Positions 7,099 through 18,145 of a stretch of DNA of 64,000 bases are shown here, piece by piece. A program made the translations under genes and the position numbers. Origin of the DNA: Brucella sp. 21LCYQ03 (GTDB lineage: Bacteria > Pseudomonadota > Alphaproteobacteria > Rhizobiales > Rhizobiaceae); assembly GCF_023554105.1 (NCBI RefSeq), contig NZ_JAMJWE010000006.1:124001-188000 (forward strand), in the 5' to 3' direction. The first letter of the stretch is position 1; each line of letters begins with the position of its first letter. Below the pieces are notes generated by a model. It saw only the letters and a program-made list of their open reading frames with translations. It had not been told where the DNA came from and ran no database searches.

Positions 7099-7818
7099 AT
7101 GTTGACCCGTAAACAGCACGAGCTTCTGCTGTTCATTCATGAACGTCTTAAAGAGACGGGCATCCCTCCGTCGTTTGACGAGATGAAAGAAGCCCTCGAT
7201 TTGGCTTCAAAGTCGGGCATTCATCGCCTCATCACAGCTCTGGAAGAACGCGGTTTTATTCGGAGGCTTCCCAACCGTGCACGTGCGCTGGAAGTTCTTC
7301 GTTTACCTGATTCAATCGCGCCAGGCTTGAACTCACAAAAGAAGTTCGCTCCAAGTGTCATTGAAGGAAGCCTCGGCAAAGCTCCACCACCGCCATTACG
7401 CCCTGCGCCTGTTACGGCAAATGATGACGCTCCTGCGACTATCTCCGTACCCATGATGGGACGTATCGCAGCCGGTGTACCGATATCAGCAATTCAGAAT
7501 CAGACGCATTCCATCAGCCTGCCACCAGAAATGCTCGGCGCTGGTGAGCATTATGCGCTCGAAGTCAAAGGCGACTCGATGATTGAGGCCGGAATTTTTG
7601 ATGGCGACACAGTCATCATTAAGCGCGGCGATACTGCAAGCCCCGGTGAAATCGTCGTCGCACTCGTCGATGACGAAGAAGCAACATTGAAGCGCTTTCG
7701 TCGCAAAGGAGCATCTATTGCACTCGAGGCTGCCAATCCTGCTTATGAAACCCGTATTTTCGGACCGGATCGCGTGCAGGTGCAAGGTAAGCTGATCGGC
7801 CTCATCCGACGCTATTAA
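7099..7818 (+). CDS. lexA: LexA repressor, SOS response
   Basis: A 239-residue LexA. The N-terminal winged helix ([20 protein letters not shown] through [13 protein letters not shown]) binds SOS boxes. The C-terminal S24 peptidase shows the self-cleavage site A125-G126 ([10 protein letters not shown]), the nucleophile S160 in [10 protein letters not shown] and the general base K198 in EATLKRF. The linker between the domains is long and Pro/Ala-rich, as in alphaproteobacteria. Cleavage is stimulated by RecA filaments; recA itself is at the far end of this window. GGAGG lies about 10 bases before the ATG. The gene carries its own operator upstream and starts about 100 bases from the putative prophage end. 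Confidence 0.97.
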   Translation: MLTRKQHELLLFIHERLKETGIPPSFDEMKEALDLASKSGIHRLITALEERGFIRRLPNRARALEVLRLPDSIAPGLNSQKKFAPSVIEGSLGKAPPPPLRPAPVTANDDAPATISVPMMGRIAAGVPISAIQNQTHSISLPPEMLGAGEHYALEVKGDSMIEAGIFDGDTVIIKRGDTASPGEIVVALVDDEEATLKRFRRKGASIALEAANPAYETRIFGPDRVQVQGKLIGLIRRY

Positions 7819-7832
7819 AATGGCTGCATATT

Positions 7833-7862
7833 GAGGAAACATGCACCTGACTTTGTTTCCTC
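7833..7862. terminator. inverted repeat between convergent lexA and comEC
   Basis: GAGGAAAC and GTTTCCTC form a perfect 8-bp stem with a 14-base loop just after the lexA stop and before the comEC stop. There is only a weak T tract, so termination efficiency is uncertain. Confidence 0.45.
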
Positions 7863-7879
7863 TTAAGCAGTGCGATAGA

Positions 7880-10492
7880 TCAAAGCGGCTCCGGGAGTTC
7901 CGTAGGGGTTTGTATCGCCTCGAAAGCTCTGTTTTTATCGGCGCCAGCTTTCTTTTGGTATTCACGATCAGGAAGTCCCCTCGCCGCTCGCGAATAGAGA
8001 CGATGCAAATACCACGGGCGCTTCGGCGAATCGACTGAAAATGTCAGTTGATCAGTGTAGTCGGCTAAGTTAGTTATCTTGGTTGGTGCGAAACGGTAAA
8101 TTTTATACTCCTGCGCAACACCGTTTTGGTCTGAGTTGGTTGCAGGAGCGCTTACAAGTGGCAGCTTGTGCCCCAGTCTGAGTTCAAGCGTGCCTTTTAA
8201 GGCTAATTCCTTTCGGTCGACCATCAAAACATTGGAACGCTCACAGCTCAGTTCCTTTCCGGCTATAGCAAGAATGACGACTTCACCAATGTTGCAGGCT
8301 GCGTCTTTCATCTTTTCATCGGCTGTGTAAGACAGCATTCTACCGTCCCGCAGCGGGATCGTGCACAAACCTTCTTCGCAAACAAAGGCTTCCTCATCTG
8401 ATATTGGGCTCTGTTTTTTTACCACCTGCGGCGGGATAAACTCATTGATCAGATAGGCTGTCTGCCAGTTCTGCGCGGTAAATTTTGGAGGCCTGCTGCG
8501 ATTAACGGCGAAATTTCCGTCGGGAAGCCGCACTGCGACGAATTTCGCATCTTCACTCACAAGAATATCAGGCAGCGGTGTTCTTATAAAAACGACAAGC
8601 CCGAAAATTACGAAGGGTAGCGCCAGCCATCGCATTCGTGTTGTAAACACAACCGCTATAACAAGCGCTACAGTCCAAAGAATAAGCGTGCTTGCTGGCA
8701 TAACGCCCGGATTACCATCTGGCGAAAAACTCGCGACAAAACTTGCAATATGTCTGACCAGTAAGACGCCAAAGCCCATAATCTGCAATGGTAGCCAATC
8801 GAGATGCAGCGGCATCAATAACAGGCTCAGCACTGCGAAGGGCATAACCAATATAGAAATAACGGGTAACGCCAATACGTTTCCAACAAGACCAAACGGA
8901 GCCGTATTATTGAAATGATAAGCGGCAAAAATTCCGCTGGCCACACCGGCAACAATAGACGTCGCTCCAGTCGCAACGGCTGGTATAAGCATTTTTGAAA
9001 CAATGCCACGCGACGCGGTGCGGCGATTTTCAATCGCTGTTTGCGTTCTCGATTTCCTATCGCTCCACCACGCAAAGGCTGCAATGAGACCAGCAGTGGC
9101 TGAAAAAGACATTTGAAAGCTTGGCCCCAGAATTTCATGCGGGGAAATCGCAATCATTGCCACTGAGGCTATTGCGAGATTGCGCATACTGATCGCTGCG
9201 CGATCGGCCAACAATGCACAAAGCATCACAACAATCATCACGTAGCTTCGTTGCGCGGCGACGTCAGCACCAGACATTGCCAGATAGAACGTGCAGCTTA
9301 GAAGCGAGAGAAAAGCAGCGATTTTTTTGACCGGATATCTGGCACTAAACGCTGGCGCAAGTGCGAATAGAGATCGCAATGACATCATTACAACACCCGC
9401 TGCCAACACCATGTGCAAACCAGAAATAGACAGGATATGCGCGAGACCCGCCTTACGCAGATCCTCATTTGTTTCTTCACTTATGCCCGCTCGTTCGCCA
9501 GCGATGAGTGCGGCTGCGACACTACCATCCTCACCGGAAAGCACTTCAGCGATACGCTCGGAAACATGCACCCGTAATTGAGCGATCGCGCCGGAAATTT
9601 TAGCGAAGATTTCACTTGGCGCAGGCACATCAGCTATTTTTGGTGCTCCCAAGAAAAAGCCATTTGCACCTATCCCACCGAAATAGGCGTGAAAGGCAAA
9701 GTCGTAGTTTCCCGGTCGAACAGGGCCAGAAGGCACACGCAAGCGTGCAAAACCAGTCAAGCCGCTGCCAATCTCTGTTTTGGCTGGTATATCGCGCGAT
9801 GTAATTCGGATGCGTTGCGGCGCATAGCGAAGTTTGGGTCGTTGCGTTTCAAGCAAATCAAGCGTCACACGCCAACTGCCATTATCGCGATATTCTAAGC
9901 CAACAACTCTGCCTGTAATACGCGTTGCAACCTCAGAGCCTAACAATTGCGTGCTTCGTCGTTCAGTCTCGAACTTTCCCGCAACTATTCCCAATAACAC
10001 CGCCAAAACGAGTGTCAGCATCTGGGATGCAAGGAAATATTTTCGGAATAAAAACCGTATTAAACAAACAGCTACAACAACAGATAGAATGGGCAACCAT
10101 TCAGGTTCATAAGAAAGCGTGAAATAAACAACGGCTCCCAACCCCATAAAAACGGGAAAAAGAAGGAAAAATATTCCGCGCCCTATTTCACGATTGAGCG
10201 CTGCAATAAAAAGCTGCTGTGAACCACTCAGCAGTTCCCGCGCACGCTCGGAAGGTGTCAGTTTCCTTTCCGGGAAAGCGACGGGCTGAATATCAGCTCG
10301 TTCTTTTGGTAACCACGGTTCACGAAGCAAGGCACGAGCAAGACCTTCAGGCATGTCTTTAACAAATGCCCGCTCGCTGACCTCTTGTTTTTCCCTTATG
10401 CCCGTCATGCCCCCGCCTGACTGCAAAAGTACCCGCGCTTCATCTAAAGAAGCACGTCCCGACGGTGCGAAAGAATTGGGAAACGCTTGCAC
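7880..10492 (-). CDS. comEC: ComEC/Rec2-family membrane protein
   Basis: An 870-residue polytopic inner-membrane protein. After about 90 soluble residues come two or three membrane helices, an extracytoplasmic domain (residues ~180-300, with GSGLTGFARLRVPSGPVRPG) and the competence domain with the signature HILSISGLHMVLAAGV and many further helices. In naturally competent bacteria ComEC is the channel for single-stranded DNA entry. The last ~230 residues are soluble, but I see no HxHxDH metal site of the metallo-beta-lactamase-like domain found in Bacillus ComEC, so that domain is absent or degenerate. The longest frame begins at a GTG; an ATG 28 codons later (MTGIREKQ) is an alternative. Whether this organism takes up DNA is not known. 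Confidence 0.85.
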   Translation of the reverse strand: MQAFPNSFAPSGRASLDEARVLLQSGGGMTGIREKQEVSERAFVKDMPEGLARALLREPWLPKERADIQPVAFPERKLTPSERARELLSGSQQLFIAALNREIGRGIFFLLFPVFMGLGAVVYFTLSYEPEWLPILSVVVAVCLIRFLFRKYFLASQMLTLVLAVLLGIVAGKFETERRSTQLLGSEVATRITGRVVGLEYRDNGSWRVTLDLLETQRPKLRYAPQRIRITSRDIPAKTEIGSGLTGFARLRVPSGPVRPGNYDFAFHAYFGGIGANGFFLGAPKIADVPAPSEIFAKISGAIAQLRVHVSERIAEVLSGEDGSVAAALIAGERAGISEETNEDLRKAGLAHILSISGLHMVLAAGVVMMSLRSLFALAPAFSARYPVKKIAAFLSLLSCTFYLAMSGADVAAQRSYVMIVVMLCALLADRAAISMRNLAIASVAMIAISPHEILGPSFQMSFSATAGLIAAFAWWSDRKSRTQTAIENRRTASRGIVSKMLIPAVATGATSIVAGVASGIFAAYHFNNTAPFGLVGNVLALPVISILVMPFAVLSLLLMPLHLDWLPLQIMGFGVLLVRHIASFVASFSPDGNPGVMPASTLILWTVALVIAVVFTTRMRWLALPFVIFGLVVFIRTPLPDILVSEDAKFVAVRLPDGNFAVNRSRPPKFTAQNWQTAYLINEFIPPQVVKKQSPISDEEAFVCEEGLCTIPLRDGRMLSYTADEKMKDAACNIGEVVILAIAGKELSCERSNVLMVDRKELALKGTLELRLGHKLPLVSAPATNSDQNGVAQEYKIYRFAPTKITNLADYTDQLTFSVDSPKRPWYLHRLYSRAARGLPDREYQKKAGADKNRAFEAIQTPTELPEPL

Positions 10493-10661
10493 ACCGTGCT
10501 GCCTATGCTACATGAACCACAGTCAAAATCGAGAGGGTTCTCGCAATGAGAGTCCTTATCGCCCGTGGACTGTGAGGAAACGGGCACTACATATTCAAAA
10601 TTCTGCCTCGCGCTCGGCTTCCTGCCGCAACTCAACGAGGCTCTGACACAGTGGAGCTGTT

Positions 10662-12083
10662 ATGTCGAAACCGGTCGTCACCCGTTTTGCCCCTTCGCCC
10701 ACGGGTTATCTGCATATTGGCGGAGCCCGCACGGCTCTTTTCAACTGGCTTTATGCGAAGCATACGGGCGGCAAGATGCTGCTGCGCATCGAAGATACAG
10801 ACCGTGAGCGTTCTTCCGAAGCTGCAACTGCTGCCATTCTTGATGGCCTGACCTGGCTTGGCCTCGATTGGGACGGTGAACCGATTTCGCAGTTCGAACG
10901 CGCACCGCGTCACCGGGAAGTAGCAGAAGAACTCGTTGCGAACGGCAAAGCCTACTATTGCTACGCAACACCTGAAGAACTCGAAGAAATGCGCGAGAAA
11001 GCACGCGCTGAAGGCCGTCCGCCACGGTATGATGGCCGCTGGCGCGATCGTGATCAATCCGAAGCACCTGCAGGCGTGAAGCCCGTTATCCGTATTAAAG
11101 CCCCGCGCGATGGTGAAACCGTCGTTCGCGATGCCGTTCAAGGAGATGTTCGCTTTCCGAACAAGGATCTGGATGATTTCATCATTCTTCGTTCCGATGG
11201 TAATCCAACCTATATGCACGCGGTTGTCGTTGACGATCACGATATGGGTGTCACGCACATCATCCGCGGTGATGATCACCTGACAAATGCTGCCCGCCAG
11301 ACCGTGATTTATGACGGTATGGGCTGGGAAGTCCCACAAATGTCGCACATTCCGCTCATTCATGGTGCGGATGGCGCCAAGCTTTCGAAGCGTCATGGTG
11401 CACTTGGCGTCGATGCTTATCGCGCGATGGGCTATCTGCCGGAAGCACTGCGCAACTATCTCGTCCGCCTTGGCTGGAGCCACGGCGATGATGAAATTAT
11501 GTCGACCGAGCAGATGGTTGAATGGTTTGACGTGACCGACATCAACAAGGGTGCAGCACGTTTTGACTTCCAGAAACTGGAAGCCATCAACGGCGTTTAT
11601 ATGCGCGCCAGCGATGACAAAGCTTTGTTCGACGCATTGATCGCCGTATTGCCGGAAATCGAAGGCGGTAAAGAACTGGAAGCGTCGCTTGACGGAAAGG
11701 GACGTGCGCAGCTTCTGACAGCCATGCCGGGTCTGAAAGATCGCGCGAAAACACTGGTTGAGCTTGCTGATGGTGCGAAATTTATTTTCGCCAAACGTCC
11801 GCTCGCTTTTGATGAAAAAGCAGCTTCCCTGCTCGGTGATGAAGGCCGTGAAATCCTTAAAGGTGTTTTGCCGCATTTAGAATCAGTTGGCGAATGGACT
11901 GTAGACGCACTTGATGCGGCAGTTCGCGCGCACGCGGAAACGATTGGGCTCAAACTTGGGAAGGTTGCGCAACCATTACGCGCAGCACTCACCGGGCGTG
12001 CGACATCACCGGGTGTATTCGATGTTCTGTTCGTGCTTGGTCGCGAAGAGTCGCTTGCACGGGTAAAAGATCAAATCGTTTGA
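10662..12083 (+). CDS. gltX: Glutamate--tRNA ligase
   Basis: A 473-residue class I aminoacyl-tRNA synthetase that charges tRNA-Glu. The nucleotide-binding signature HIGG is at residues 18-21 ([16 protein letters not shown]) and the KMSKS-type loop KLSKR at 240-244, with the GluRS segment [11 protein letters not shown] in between. Length is normal. Alphaproteobacteria often carry two GltX copies, one of which may charge tRNA-Gln for later amidation; which copy this is cannot be read here. GTGGAG lies 7-12 bases upstream of the ATG. It is divergent from comEC and followed, after a 229-bp gap, by gltA. Confidence 0.96.
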   Translation: MSKPVVTRFAPSPTGYLHIGGARTALFNWLYAKHTGGKMLLRIEDTDRERSSEAATAAILDGLTWLGLDWDGEPISQFERAPRHREVAEELVANGKAYYCYATPEELEEMREKARAEGRPPRYDGRWRDRDQSEAPAGVKPVIRIKAPRDGETVVRDAVQGDVRFPNKDLDDFIILRSDGNPTYMHAVVVDDHDMGVTHIIRGDDHLTNAARQTVIYDGMGWEVPQMSHIPLIHGADGAKLSKRHGALGVDAYRAMGYLPEALRNYLVRLGWSHGDDEIMSTEQMVEWFDVTDINKGAARFDFQKLEAINGVYMRASDDKALFDALIAVLPEIEGGKELEASLDGKGRAQLLTAMPGLKDRAKTLVELADGAKFIFAKRPLAFDEKAASLLGDEGREILKGVLPHLESVGEWTVDALDAAVRAHAETIGLKLGKVAQPLRAALTGRATSPGVFDVLFVLGREESLARVKDQIV

Positions 12084-12204
12084 ACTGTTAGCATTCACGC
12101 TGACGTGACAAAACTGGCTTAATTAGACCAAAATACGCATTGCATCGCGAAATCATTGGGATAGTTTGGCGGTCGAAATCGTTTGGATAATGCGTTGAAA
12201 AATC

Positions 12205-12287
12205 GGTTTCGCGCGAAAGTGCGAAACCTGTAGAAGTTGAGAAGACAAGTTATAGAGACGATTAAAATTTCAGCTGCCATGGGCAGC
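12205..12287 (+). promoter_or_regulatory. two hairpins in the gltA leader region
   Basis: GGTTTCGC (12205-12212) pairs with GCGAAACC (12221-12228), and GCTGCC (12273-12278) with GGCAGC (12282-12287), the second ending about 15 bases before the ribosome-binding site. Neither has a T tract, so they are more likely leader structure than terminators. Role unknown. Confidence 0.35.
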
Positions 12288-12312
12288 AAAAGTGGACACG
12301 AAAGGAAACACG

Positions 12313-13605
12313 ATGTCAGATAAGACAGCTAGCTTTACCCTCGACGGCAAAACGTTCGACCTGCCTGTACGACAAGGCACTGTCGGGCCGGACGTTGTCG
12401 ACATCGGTCCACTTTATAAGAATGCCCATGCTTTCACATATGACCCTGGATTCACTTCGACCGCTTCATGCGAATCCAAGATCACCTATATTGATGGTGA
12501 TGAAGGCGTGCTGCTTTATCGTGGCTATCCGATTGATCAGCTTGCTGAACACGGTGACTTCCTCGAAACTTGCTATTTGCTGCTTTACGGTGAACTGCCA
12601 ACAGCGACCCAGAAAGCTGACTTCGATTATCGCGTGACACGTCACACGATGATCCACGAGCAGATGACGAAGTTCTTTAGCGGCTTCCGCCGTGACGCGC
12701 ATCCAATGGCGGTTATCGTAGGCTGCGTAGGCGCTATGTCGGCTTTCTACCACGACTCGACCGATATTACCGATCCGCATCAGCGCATGGTTGCTTCGAT
12801 CCGCCTGATCGCCAAGGTACCAACCCTTGCTGCAATGGCCTATAAGTACCACATCGGCCAGCCATTCATGTACCCGAAGAACGACCTCGATTTCGCGTCG
12901 AACTTCCTGCACATGTGCTTTGGCGTTCCTTGCGAAGATTACAAGGTCAATCCTGTCCTCGCTCGCGCCATGGACCGTATCTTCATCCTGCATGCTGACC
13001 ACGAACAGAACGCATCGACTTCGACCGTTCGTCTTGCTGGTTCGTCGGGTGCAAATCCATTTGCCTGTATCGCTGCCGGTGTTGCTTGCCTTTGGGGCCC
13101 TGCGCATGGCGGTGCGAATGAAGCAGCGCTCAATATGCTTGCTGAAATCGGCTCTGTTGACCGCATTCCAGAATTTATTGCACGCGCTAAGGACAAGAAC
13201 GATCCATTCCGTCTGATGGGCTTTGGTCATCGCGTCTACAAGAACTACGATCCACGCGCTAAGATCATGCAGAAGACCTGCCATGAAGTTCTCGGCGAAC
13301 TCGGCATCAAAGATGATCCGCTTCTCGATGTTGCACTGGAACTGGAACGCATTGCTCTTACCGATGAGTACTTCATCGAGAAGAAACTCTATCCAAACAT
13401 CGACTTCTACTCGGGCATTACGCTGAAGGCTCTCGGCTTCCCAACCGAAATGTTCACAGTTCTGTTCGCACTCGCGCGCACCGTTGGCTGGGTCGCACAG
13501 TGGAAAGAAATGATCGAAGATCCTCAGCAGAAAATCGGCCGTCCGCGTCAGCTTTACACTGGCGCTGCGGAACGCGATTACGTACCAACTGCAAAGCGCA
13601 AGTAA
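12313..13605 (+). CDS. gltA: Citrate synthase
   Basis: A 430-residue type II (hexameric-type) citrate synthase that condenses acetyl-CoA and oxaloacetate at entry to the TCA cycle. The catalytic triad is visible as H265 (PAHGGANEA), H306 (GFGHRVYK) and D364 (NIDFYSG). The start MSDKTASF is chosen over an in-frame GTG 21 bases upstream because AAGGAAA lies 6-11 bases before this ATG. Transcription is monocistronic, with a 229-bp leader region before it and a strong terminator after it. Confidence 0.97.
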   Translation: MSDKTASFTLDGKTFDLPVRQGTVGPDVVDIGPLYKNAHAFTYDPGFTSTASCESKITYIDGDEGVLLYRGYPIDQLAEHGDFLETCYLLLYGELPTATQKADFDYRVTRHTMIHEQMTKFFSGFRRDAHPMAVIVGCVGAMSAFYHDSTDITDPHQRMVASIRLIAKVPTLAAMAYKYHIGQPFMYPKNDLDFASNFLHMCFGVPCEDYKVNPVLARAMDRIFILHADHEQNASTSTVRLAGSSGANPFACIAAGVACLWGPAHGGANEAALNMLAEIGSVDRIPEFIARAKDKNDPFRLMGFGHRVYKNYDPRAKIMQKTCHEVLGELGIKDDPLLDVALELERIALTDEYFIEKKLYPNIDFYSGITLKALGFPTEMFTVLFALARTVGWVAQWKEMIEDPQQKIGRPRQLYTGAAERDYVPTAKRK

Positions 13606-13619
13606 TCACTGAACAAAAG

Positions 13620-13648
13620 AAAACCCCGGCAAATCGCCGGGGTTTTTG
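13620..13648 (+). terminator. Rho-independent terminator of gltA
   Basis: AAAACCCCGGC and GCCGGGGTTTT form an 11-bp stem around a five-base loop, followed by further T residues. It lies 15 bases after the gltA stop and also faces the end of lpxB, so it may act on both strands. Confidence 0.9.
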
Positions 13649-13667
13649 TTTGTGCATTTTTTAAAAC

Positions 13668-14855
13668 TCAGCGTTTCCTGCCATTCTCAGCCAGATCAAG
13701 CAGCACTCTTGCGCCGATTTCACCTGAAGGCCGATCGGTCGCCATAATCGACGTTACCTTATCAAAGCCATCAATCTGAGCCTGTCGTGATGCACTCTTC
13801 AGCATAAGCTGTTCGATATAACGCGCCAGATTGCCGGGCCGTACCGATTCATTGAAGAACTCCGGTACCACGGGTTGATCGGCAATAATATTCGGTAGAG
13901 CTGCGCTCCAGATCGTAATTCTGGAAATCAGAAACTGACGTGCGAACCAGTCAGCCTTATAAGAAAGAACTGTTGGGATATGCGACAGCGCCAGTTCCAG
14001 CGAAACAGTACCCGAAGCAGCCAAGGCCGCATCTGCGCGCGCAAAAGCATCCCACTTGGCTTCATCGCCCGTTACGATGAGCGGTTTAACAGCCCAATCC
14101 TTCGAAAGCTCACGGACCATTTCCTCGATACGTGGCAATGTGGGCAGAATAATTTCGAGTTTTACAAACCGCGTGGAAAGCTCAGCAACGGCTTTGCCGA
14201 ATGGCTCCATGAGCATTTCAATTTCGCCACGGCGCGAACCAGGCATCACCAACAAACAACGTGAATCATCACTCCAGCGTGTCAACTCAAGCGCACGCTG
14301 CGCCTCTTGCACCTTTAATATCGGCGCATAACTGCTCAACCGATGGCCAACATAAGTCGATCGCGGGCCATTCAACCGCTTCATGACCTCAACTTCGAAT
14401 GGCAAAATGGTCAACACGTGATCGACATAAGCACGCATGGCTTTGGCACGCTGTGGACGCCATGCCCATACACTCGGTGCAATATATTTTACGATTGGAA
14501 TCGATGGATCAGCTGCGCGAATTTTCTTCGCAACGCGATGTGTAAATTCAGGGCTATCAATTAACAACACGCAATCCGGCTTCTCAGCAACAATGCGCTT
14601 TGCCGTCTGTCGAATACGTAAAATCAGACCCGGAAGGTTCTTTAAAATTGCACCAAGGCCCATAAGCGCAATCTCATGGGGGTCGAAAAACGTCTTTAGT
14701 CCGCGCTCACTTAGATGCTCGCCGCCAACGCCAATGATATCGACAAGCTTGTCCGTCTGTCTGCGCAGAGCATCAACGAGATCAGCACCAAGAAGGTCGC
14801 CGGACTCTTCTCCGGCCACGATTGCTATTTTCAATGGCCGGCTGGTTTTACTCAC
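13668..14855 (-). CDS. lpxB: Lipid-A-disaccharide synthase
   Basis: A 395-residue GT19-family glycosyltransferase that joins UDP-2,3-diacylglucosamine and lipid X to the lipid A disaccharide at the inner membrane. Family signatures include IVAGEESGDLLGADLVDAL near the N terminus, the YIAPSVWAWRPQRA segment and LVMPGSRRGEIEML; the C-terminal part has ASGTVSLELAL, the donor-binding region. It is the last gene of the lipid A block and overlaps lpxI by four bases (ATGA), so it is translationally coupled. Confidence 0.95.
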   Translation of the reverse strand: MSKTSRPLKIAIVAGEESGDLLGADLVDALRRQTDKLVDIIGVGGEHLSERGLKTFFDPHEIALMGLGAILKNLPGLILRIRQTAKRIVAEKPDCVLLIDSPEFTHRVAKKIRAADPSIPIVKYIAPSVWAWRPQRAKAMRAYVDHVLTILPFEVEVMKRLNGPRSTYVGHRLSSYAPILKVQEAQRALELTRWSDDSRCLLVMPGSRRGEIEMLMEPFGKAVAELSTRFVKLEIILPTLPRIEEMVRELSKDWAVKPLIVTGDEAKWDAFARADAALAASGTVSLELALSHIPTVLSYKADWFARQFLISRITIWSAALPNIIADQPVVPEFFNESVRPGNLARYIEQLMLKSASRQAQIDGFDKVTSIMATDRPSGEIGARVLLDLAENGRKR

Positions 14856-15748
14856 CCTGTCGTGTCCTTTGTGCTTCGACTAATCGTTTCGATAAAGAGG
14901 CCTTTTTCATTGGCTGCGGCCATGGTTTCACCAAGACCCAAAATGAAAGTTCGGCCTGCTTCGATCACAATTCCCGAAAGTCCTGCTCGCGCTGCATTCT
15001 CGACCGTTGATACACCGATAGCCGGCAAATCAGCACGCTCATCTTGCCGTGGCTTTGCCATTTTAACAAGCACACCGCCGCGTTTGGATATGCGACCCGC
15101 CTGACGAAGATCGTAAACACGCTCAATCATCTGATCGGTACCTTCGGCACCTTCAAGAGCCACAACGCGTCCACCGGCAGCGATTGCGCCCTGCCCGACA
15201 TCAAGTTCGCCAAGGCGAAGTGCTGCTTCCATTGCAAGCGCTATATTTCGCCGCTCGCGAGCGTCAGGCGTCATACGCGTGATGTTGCGTGGCGGTATTG
15301 GCGATAGCAATTCAGGCACAACCTCGTGTGCACCGACCATGCTAAAACCATAGCGTTCAAGCAACCGCATGAAAGCGCGCAACAGCGCATCATCGCCCTG
15401 CCCTAGTGCGGTCAAAACGTAGCGCGCGGCCCTCAAAGTCGGAAGGTTAAGCTTCAAATCACTAAGATGCGGGCGATTGCGGAGCCCACCGGCAAGAACA
15501 ACTTGGCCAACCCCAGCGGAACGCATGGCACGAATCAAAATGCCAAAATCAATCGCTGCGATTTCCTGATGTTCGTACTCGTACAGCGAAGCATCAGCTT
15601 CGCCCCGCAATGGAAGCACAAAAGGCGGATTTCCATCCGCCTTTAAAGCTTCGGCCACTTTGATTGGCAAAAGACCGTTACCAGCAATGATGGCAGTGCG
15701 CTTGCTCTTTATCGGACCAGCCCCGCTATCAATCGTCGTCACCGTCAT
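14852..15748 (-). CDS. lpxI: UDP-2,3-diacylglucosamine diphosphatase LpxI
   Basis: A 298-residue protein of the LpxI (DUF1009) family, which hydrolyses UDP-2,3-diacylglucosamine to lipid X and UMP. Alphaproteobacteria use LpxI where Escherichia coli uses the unrelated LpxH. The N-terminal domain opens with AIIAGNGLLPIKVAEAL; the C-terminal catalytic domain contains VALEGAEGTDQMIERV and KRGGVLVKMAKPRQDERADL. It lies between lpxA and lpxB, overlapping both, which fits the order of the pathway steps. Confidence 0.93.
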   Translation of the reverse strand: MTVTTIDSGAGPIKSKRTAIIAGNGLLPIKVAEALKADGNPPFVLPLRGEADASLYEYEHQEIAAIDFGILIRAMRSAGVGQVVLAGGLRNRPHLSDLKLNLPTLRAARYVLTALGQGDDALLRAFMRLLERYGFSMVGAHEVVPELLSPIPPRNITRMTPDARERRNIALAMEAALRLGELDVGQGAIAAGGRVVALEGAEGTDQMIERVYDLRQAGRISKRGGVLVKMAKPRQDERADLPAIGVSTVENAARAGLSGIVIEAGRTFILGLGETMAAANEKGLFIETISRSTKDTTG

Positions 15749-16577
15749 TCATCGCTCCGCCTACGGATGAACCAAGCGGTGGCGTGCAATAAGCGCGCTT
15801 ATTTTCCACCATGATGAACGAAATAAGATCAGCCACACCGTCGGAACCCGGAAATGCGTCCAGTACATCCTGTGCGCGCTCACGCACCGGCTTGCTGCGA
15901 TCAAACAGCATATGTACAGCATGGCGCAGATTATGGATGTCTTTGCGTTGCATACCGGAACGTTTCATGCCGATAATATTCAGGCCGCCAAGATAAGCGT
16001 GATTTCCGATTGCACTTCCGTAAGGAATAAGATCGTGGGCAAGAGCTGCCATACCGCCAACAAAAGCATGATGGCCAACACGCGTAAACTGATGAACAGC
16101 TGAACCGCCACCCAGAATAGCGTGATGACCGATTTCGACGTGACCGCCGATCATGACGTTGTTTGCAAAGGTAACGTGATCGCCCACATCGCAATCATGT
16201 GCCACATGCGCATAAGCGAGAAACTGACAGTTATTGCCGACGCTTGTGAAACCACGGCTGCTATCCGAGCCACGATGCATGGTAACGCCCTCGCGCACGA
16301 GGCAATTATCACCAACTAAAAGTTTGGTTGGTCCACCCTTGTGCTTACCGTTCTGCGGATCGCAACCCAGAACCGCATGCGGATAGACCTTGGCATTTGC
16401 ACCAAGACGAACAGCATCGCTGATCACGACATGGCTCATAAGCTCAGAATTATCGCCAATAACGGCGCCAGACTGAACATGGCAAAAAGGACCGACGGAA
16501 ACGCCCTGTCCAAGTTCCACACCCTGCTCCACAAGAGCGGTAGGGTGGATAAAAGTTTCCTTCATTGAGGTACTCAC
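15729..16577 (-). CDS. lpxA: UDP-N-acetylglucosamine acyltransferase
   Basis: A 282-residue left-handed beta-helix protein made of hexapeptide repeats (for example [24 protein letters not shown]), with a helical C-terminal domain. It performs the first step of lipid A synthesis, moving a hydroxyacyl chain from ACP to UDP-GlcNAc. The catalytic histidine lies in the segment [14 protein letters not shown]. The start overlaps the fabZ stop by four bases; a second ATG four codons later is possible. The very C terminus is acidic (NDGDDD). Confidence 0.95.
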   Translation of the reverse strand: MSTSMKETFIHPTALVEQGVELGQGVSVGPFCHVQSGAVIGDNSELMSHVVISDAVRLGANAKVYPHAVLGCDPQNGKHKGGPTKLLVGDNCLVREGVTMHRGSDSSRGFTSVGNNCQFLAYAHVAHDCDVGDHVTFANNVMIGGHVEIGHHAILGGGSAVHQFTRVGHHAFVGGMAALAHDLIPYGSAIGNHAYLGGLNIIGMKRSGMQRKDIHNLRHAVHMLFDRSKPVRERAQDVLDAFPGSDGVADLISFIMVENKRAYCTPPLGSSVGGAMNDGDDD

Positions 16578-17044
16578 GCCTTTTCTTCGGCTACGCCAAC
16601 CATCGCGGCGACTTCAGCTTCGGCAACCTTTACGCCATCAACTTGAGCTACGCACTCAAATTTAGAGATATTTCCGCGCTGTTTGATCTTCTTCACGTGA
16701 AGGTGAAGCTGGTCGCCAGGAACAACCGGGCGGCGGAACTTCGCTTTGTCGATTGTCATGAAATAAACAAGGCTAGGCTTATCGGAGCCGTTCTTCAGAA
16801 CCGTAATAGCACCAGCTGTCTGCGCCATCGCTTCGATAATCAAAACGCCCGGCATAATCGGCTTATCAGGAAAATGACCCGTAAAATGCGGTTCATTCAT
16901 CGTGACATTCTTAATGCCAGTTGCAGACTGATCACCATCAATATCAATGATACGGTCGATCAGCAAAAATGGATAACGATGTGGGAGCGCGCCCATAATA
17001 GTCTGAATGTCCGCAGTTTCCAGCTTCTGGTTAGCTTCACTCAT
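16574..17044 (-). CDS. fabZ: 3-hydroxyacyl-[ACP] dehydratase FabZ
   Basis: A 156-residue hot-dog-fold dehydratase of fatty acid synthesis, which competes with LpxA for hydroxyacyl-ACP. The active-site histidine is in [17 protein letters not shown], and the glutamate in [13 protein letters not shown] longer frame begins at 17161, but the family start is [13 protein letters not shown]; that start overlaps the lpxD stop by eight bases, and the extra upstream residues would merely be lpxD sequence in another frame. Confidence 0.94.
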   Translation of the reverse strand: MSEANQKLETADIQTIMGALPHRYPFLLIDRIIDIDGDQSATGIKNVTMNEPHFTGHFPDKPIMPGVLIIEAMAQTAGAITVLKNGSDKPSLVYFMTIDKAKFRRPVVPGDQLHLHVKKIKQRGNISKFECVAQVDGVKVAEAEVAAMVGVAEEKA

Positions 17045-18092
17045 CAGAGGATTGCTCCTTTCTTGGTTTCCCGATGCTCCGGATATTCGCGATATCGCGG
17101 AACCATTGTTTAATAGGTCGAGCTGGGACGCCCCCCCAACGCTCGCCATCGGGTATGTCATTCATTACGCCGCTTCCAGCAGCAATCTGCACACGCGAAC
17201 CGATAACCACATGATCGGCAAGCCCAACGCTACCACCGATCATCGTCTGATCACCGATCACAACACTTCCTGAAATCCCACAAAGTGCGGCCACAACGCA
17301 AAAGCGGCCAAAGCGTACATTATGTGCGATCTGCACGAGATTATCGATCTTAGTGCCTTCACCGATGAAAGTGTCGCTTAAAGCGCCGCGATCAATGGTT
17401 GTGTTTGCGCCGATTTCAACATCATCCTGAAGAATAACACGGCCAAGCTGCGGTACTTTTTCAAGCCCACGCGGTCCCGGCACATAGCCAAAGCCGTCCT
17501 GCCCGATACGAACACCAGGATGCAAAGACACGCGGTTTCCGATCATGGCAAACTGAACGGTTACGCCGGGCGCTATATAGCTATCGCGACCAATCTGGCA
17601 GCCCGCTCCAATAACAGCAGTTGCCGCGATCAGCGTGCCAGAACCGATGGTTACATCTTTGCCAATCGCAGCACCGGCTTCAATTGTCACGCCATCTTCG
17701 ATTTTAGCTGAAGGATGAATGAAAGCAGCGGGTGAAATCCCAGTTTCACCAAGCCAGCTTTTCGGACGCACAGAAATAGGAAATAGCATCCGGCCAACGG
17801 ATGAAAAATCACGCTGAGGATATTTTGTTACGAGAACAGCCATATCGGAAGGAACGCTATCAGCGACATCTTCCGAGCATAAAACAGCAGCGGATTTTTT
17901 ACCTGCCAGTGTTGCAGCATTTTTTTTGCCATCGACGAAAACAAGCGCATCGGCACTTGCATCATTGACCGAAGACAAACGTGCAACAACACGCGGTGCA
18001 AGCTTCGGGTTGCGAAGGCTTGCACCGGTAAAATCTGCTATATCGCCGATCGTGAGTTCACGAGAAGGCTTGAAGAAATTTGGATCTGCCAT
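17037..18092 (-). CDS. lpxD: UDP-3-O-acylglucosamine N-acyltransferase
   Basis: A 351-residue enzyme for the third step of lipid A synthesis. It has an N-terminal uridine-binding domain (about residues 1-110), a long hexapeptide beta-helix (for example [20 protein letters not shown]) and a short C-terminal helix with [13 protein letters not shown]. The catalytic histidine is in [12 protein letters not shown]. It follows bamA by about 50 bases; the skp/ompH gene that separates bamA and lpxD in gammaproteobacteria is not here. Confidence 0.95.
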   Translation of the reverse strand: MADPNFFKPSRELTIGDIADFTGASLRNPKLAPRVVARLSSVNDASADALVFVDGKKNAATLAGKKSAAVLCSEDVADSVPSDMAVLVTKYPQRDFSSVGRMLFPISVRPKSWLGETGISPAAFIHPSAKIEDGVTIEAGAAIGKDVTIGSGTLIAATAVIGAGCQIGRDSYIAPGVTVQFAMIGNRVSLHPGVRIGQDGFGYVPGPRGLEKVPQLGRVILQDDVEIGANTTIDRGALSDTFIGEGTKIDNLVQIAHNVRFGRFCVVAALCGISGSVVIGDQTMIGGSVGLADHVVIGSRVQIAAGSGVMNDIPDGERWGGVPARPIKQWFRDIANIRSIGKPRKEQSSDE

Positions 18093-18145
18093 CTAAGCAC
18101 TTTCTTGCCCGGGGCATGCCTGCGCCCCGGGAAAAGGCAAATCTA

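Noticed and set aside
10632-11876. 414-codon minus-strand ORF
   Set aside because: Antisense shadow of gltX, which has all synthetase motifs.
12466-13284. 272-codon minus-strand ORF
   Set aside because: Antisense shadow of gltA.
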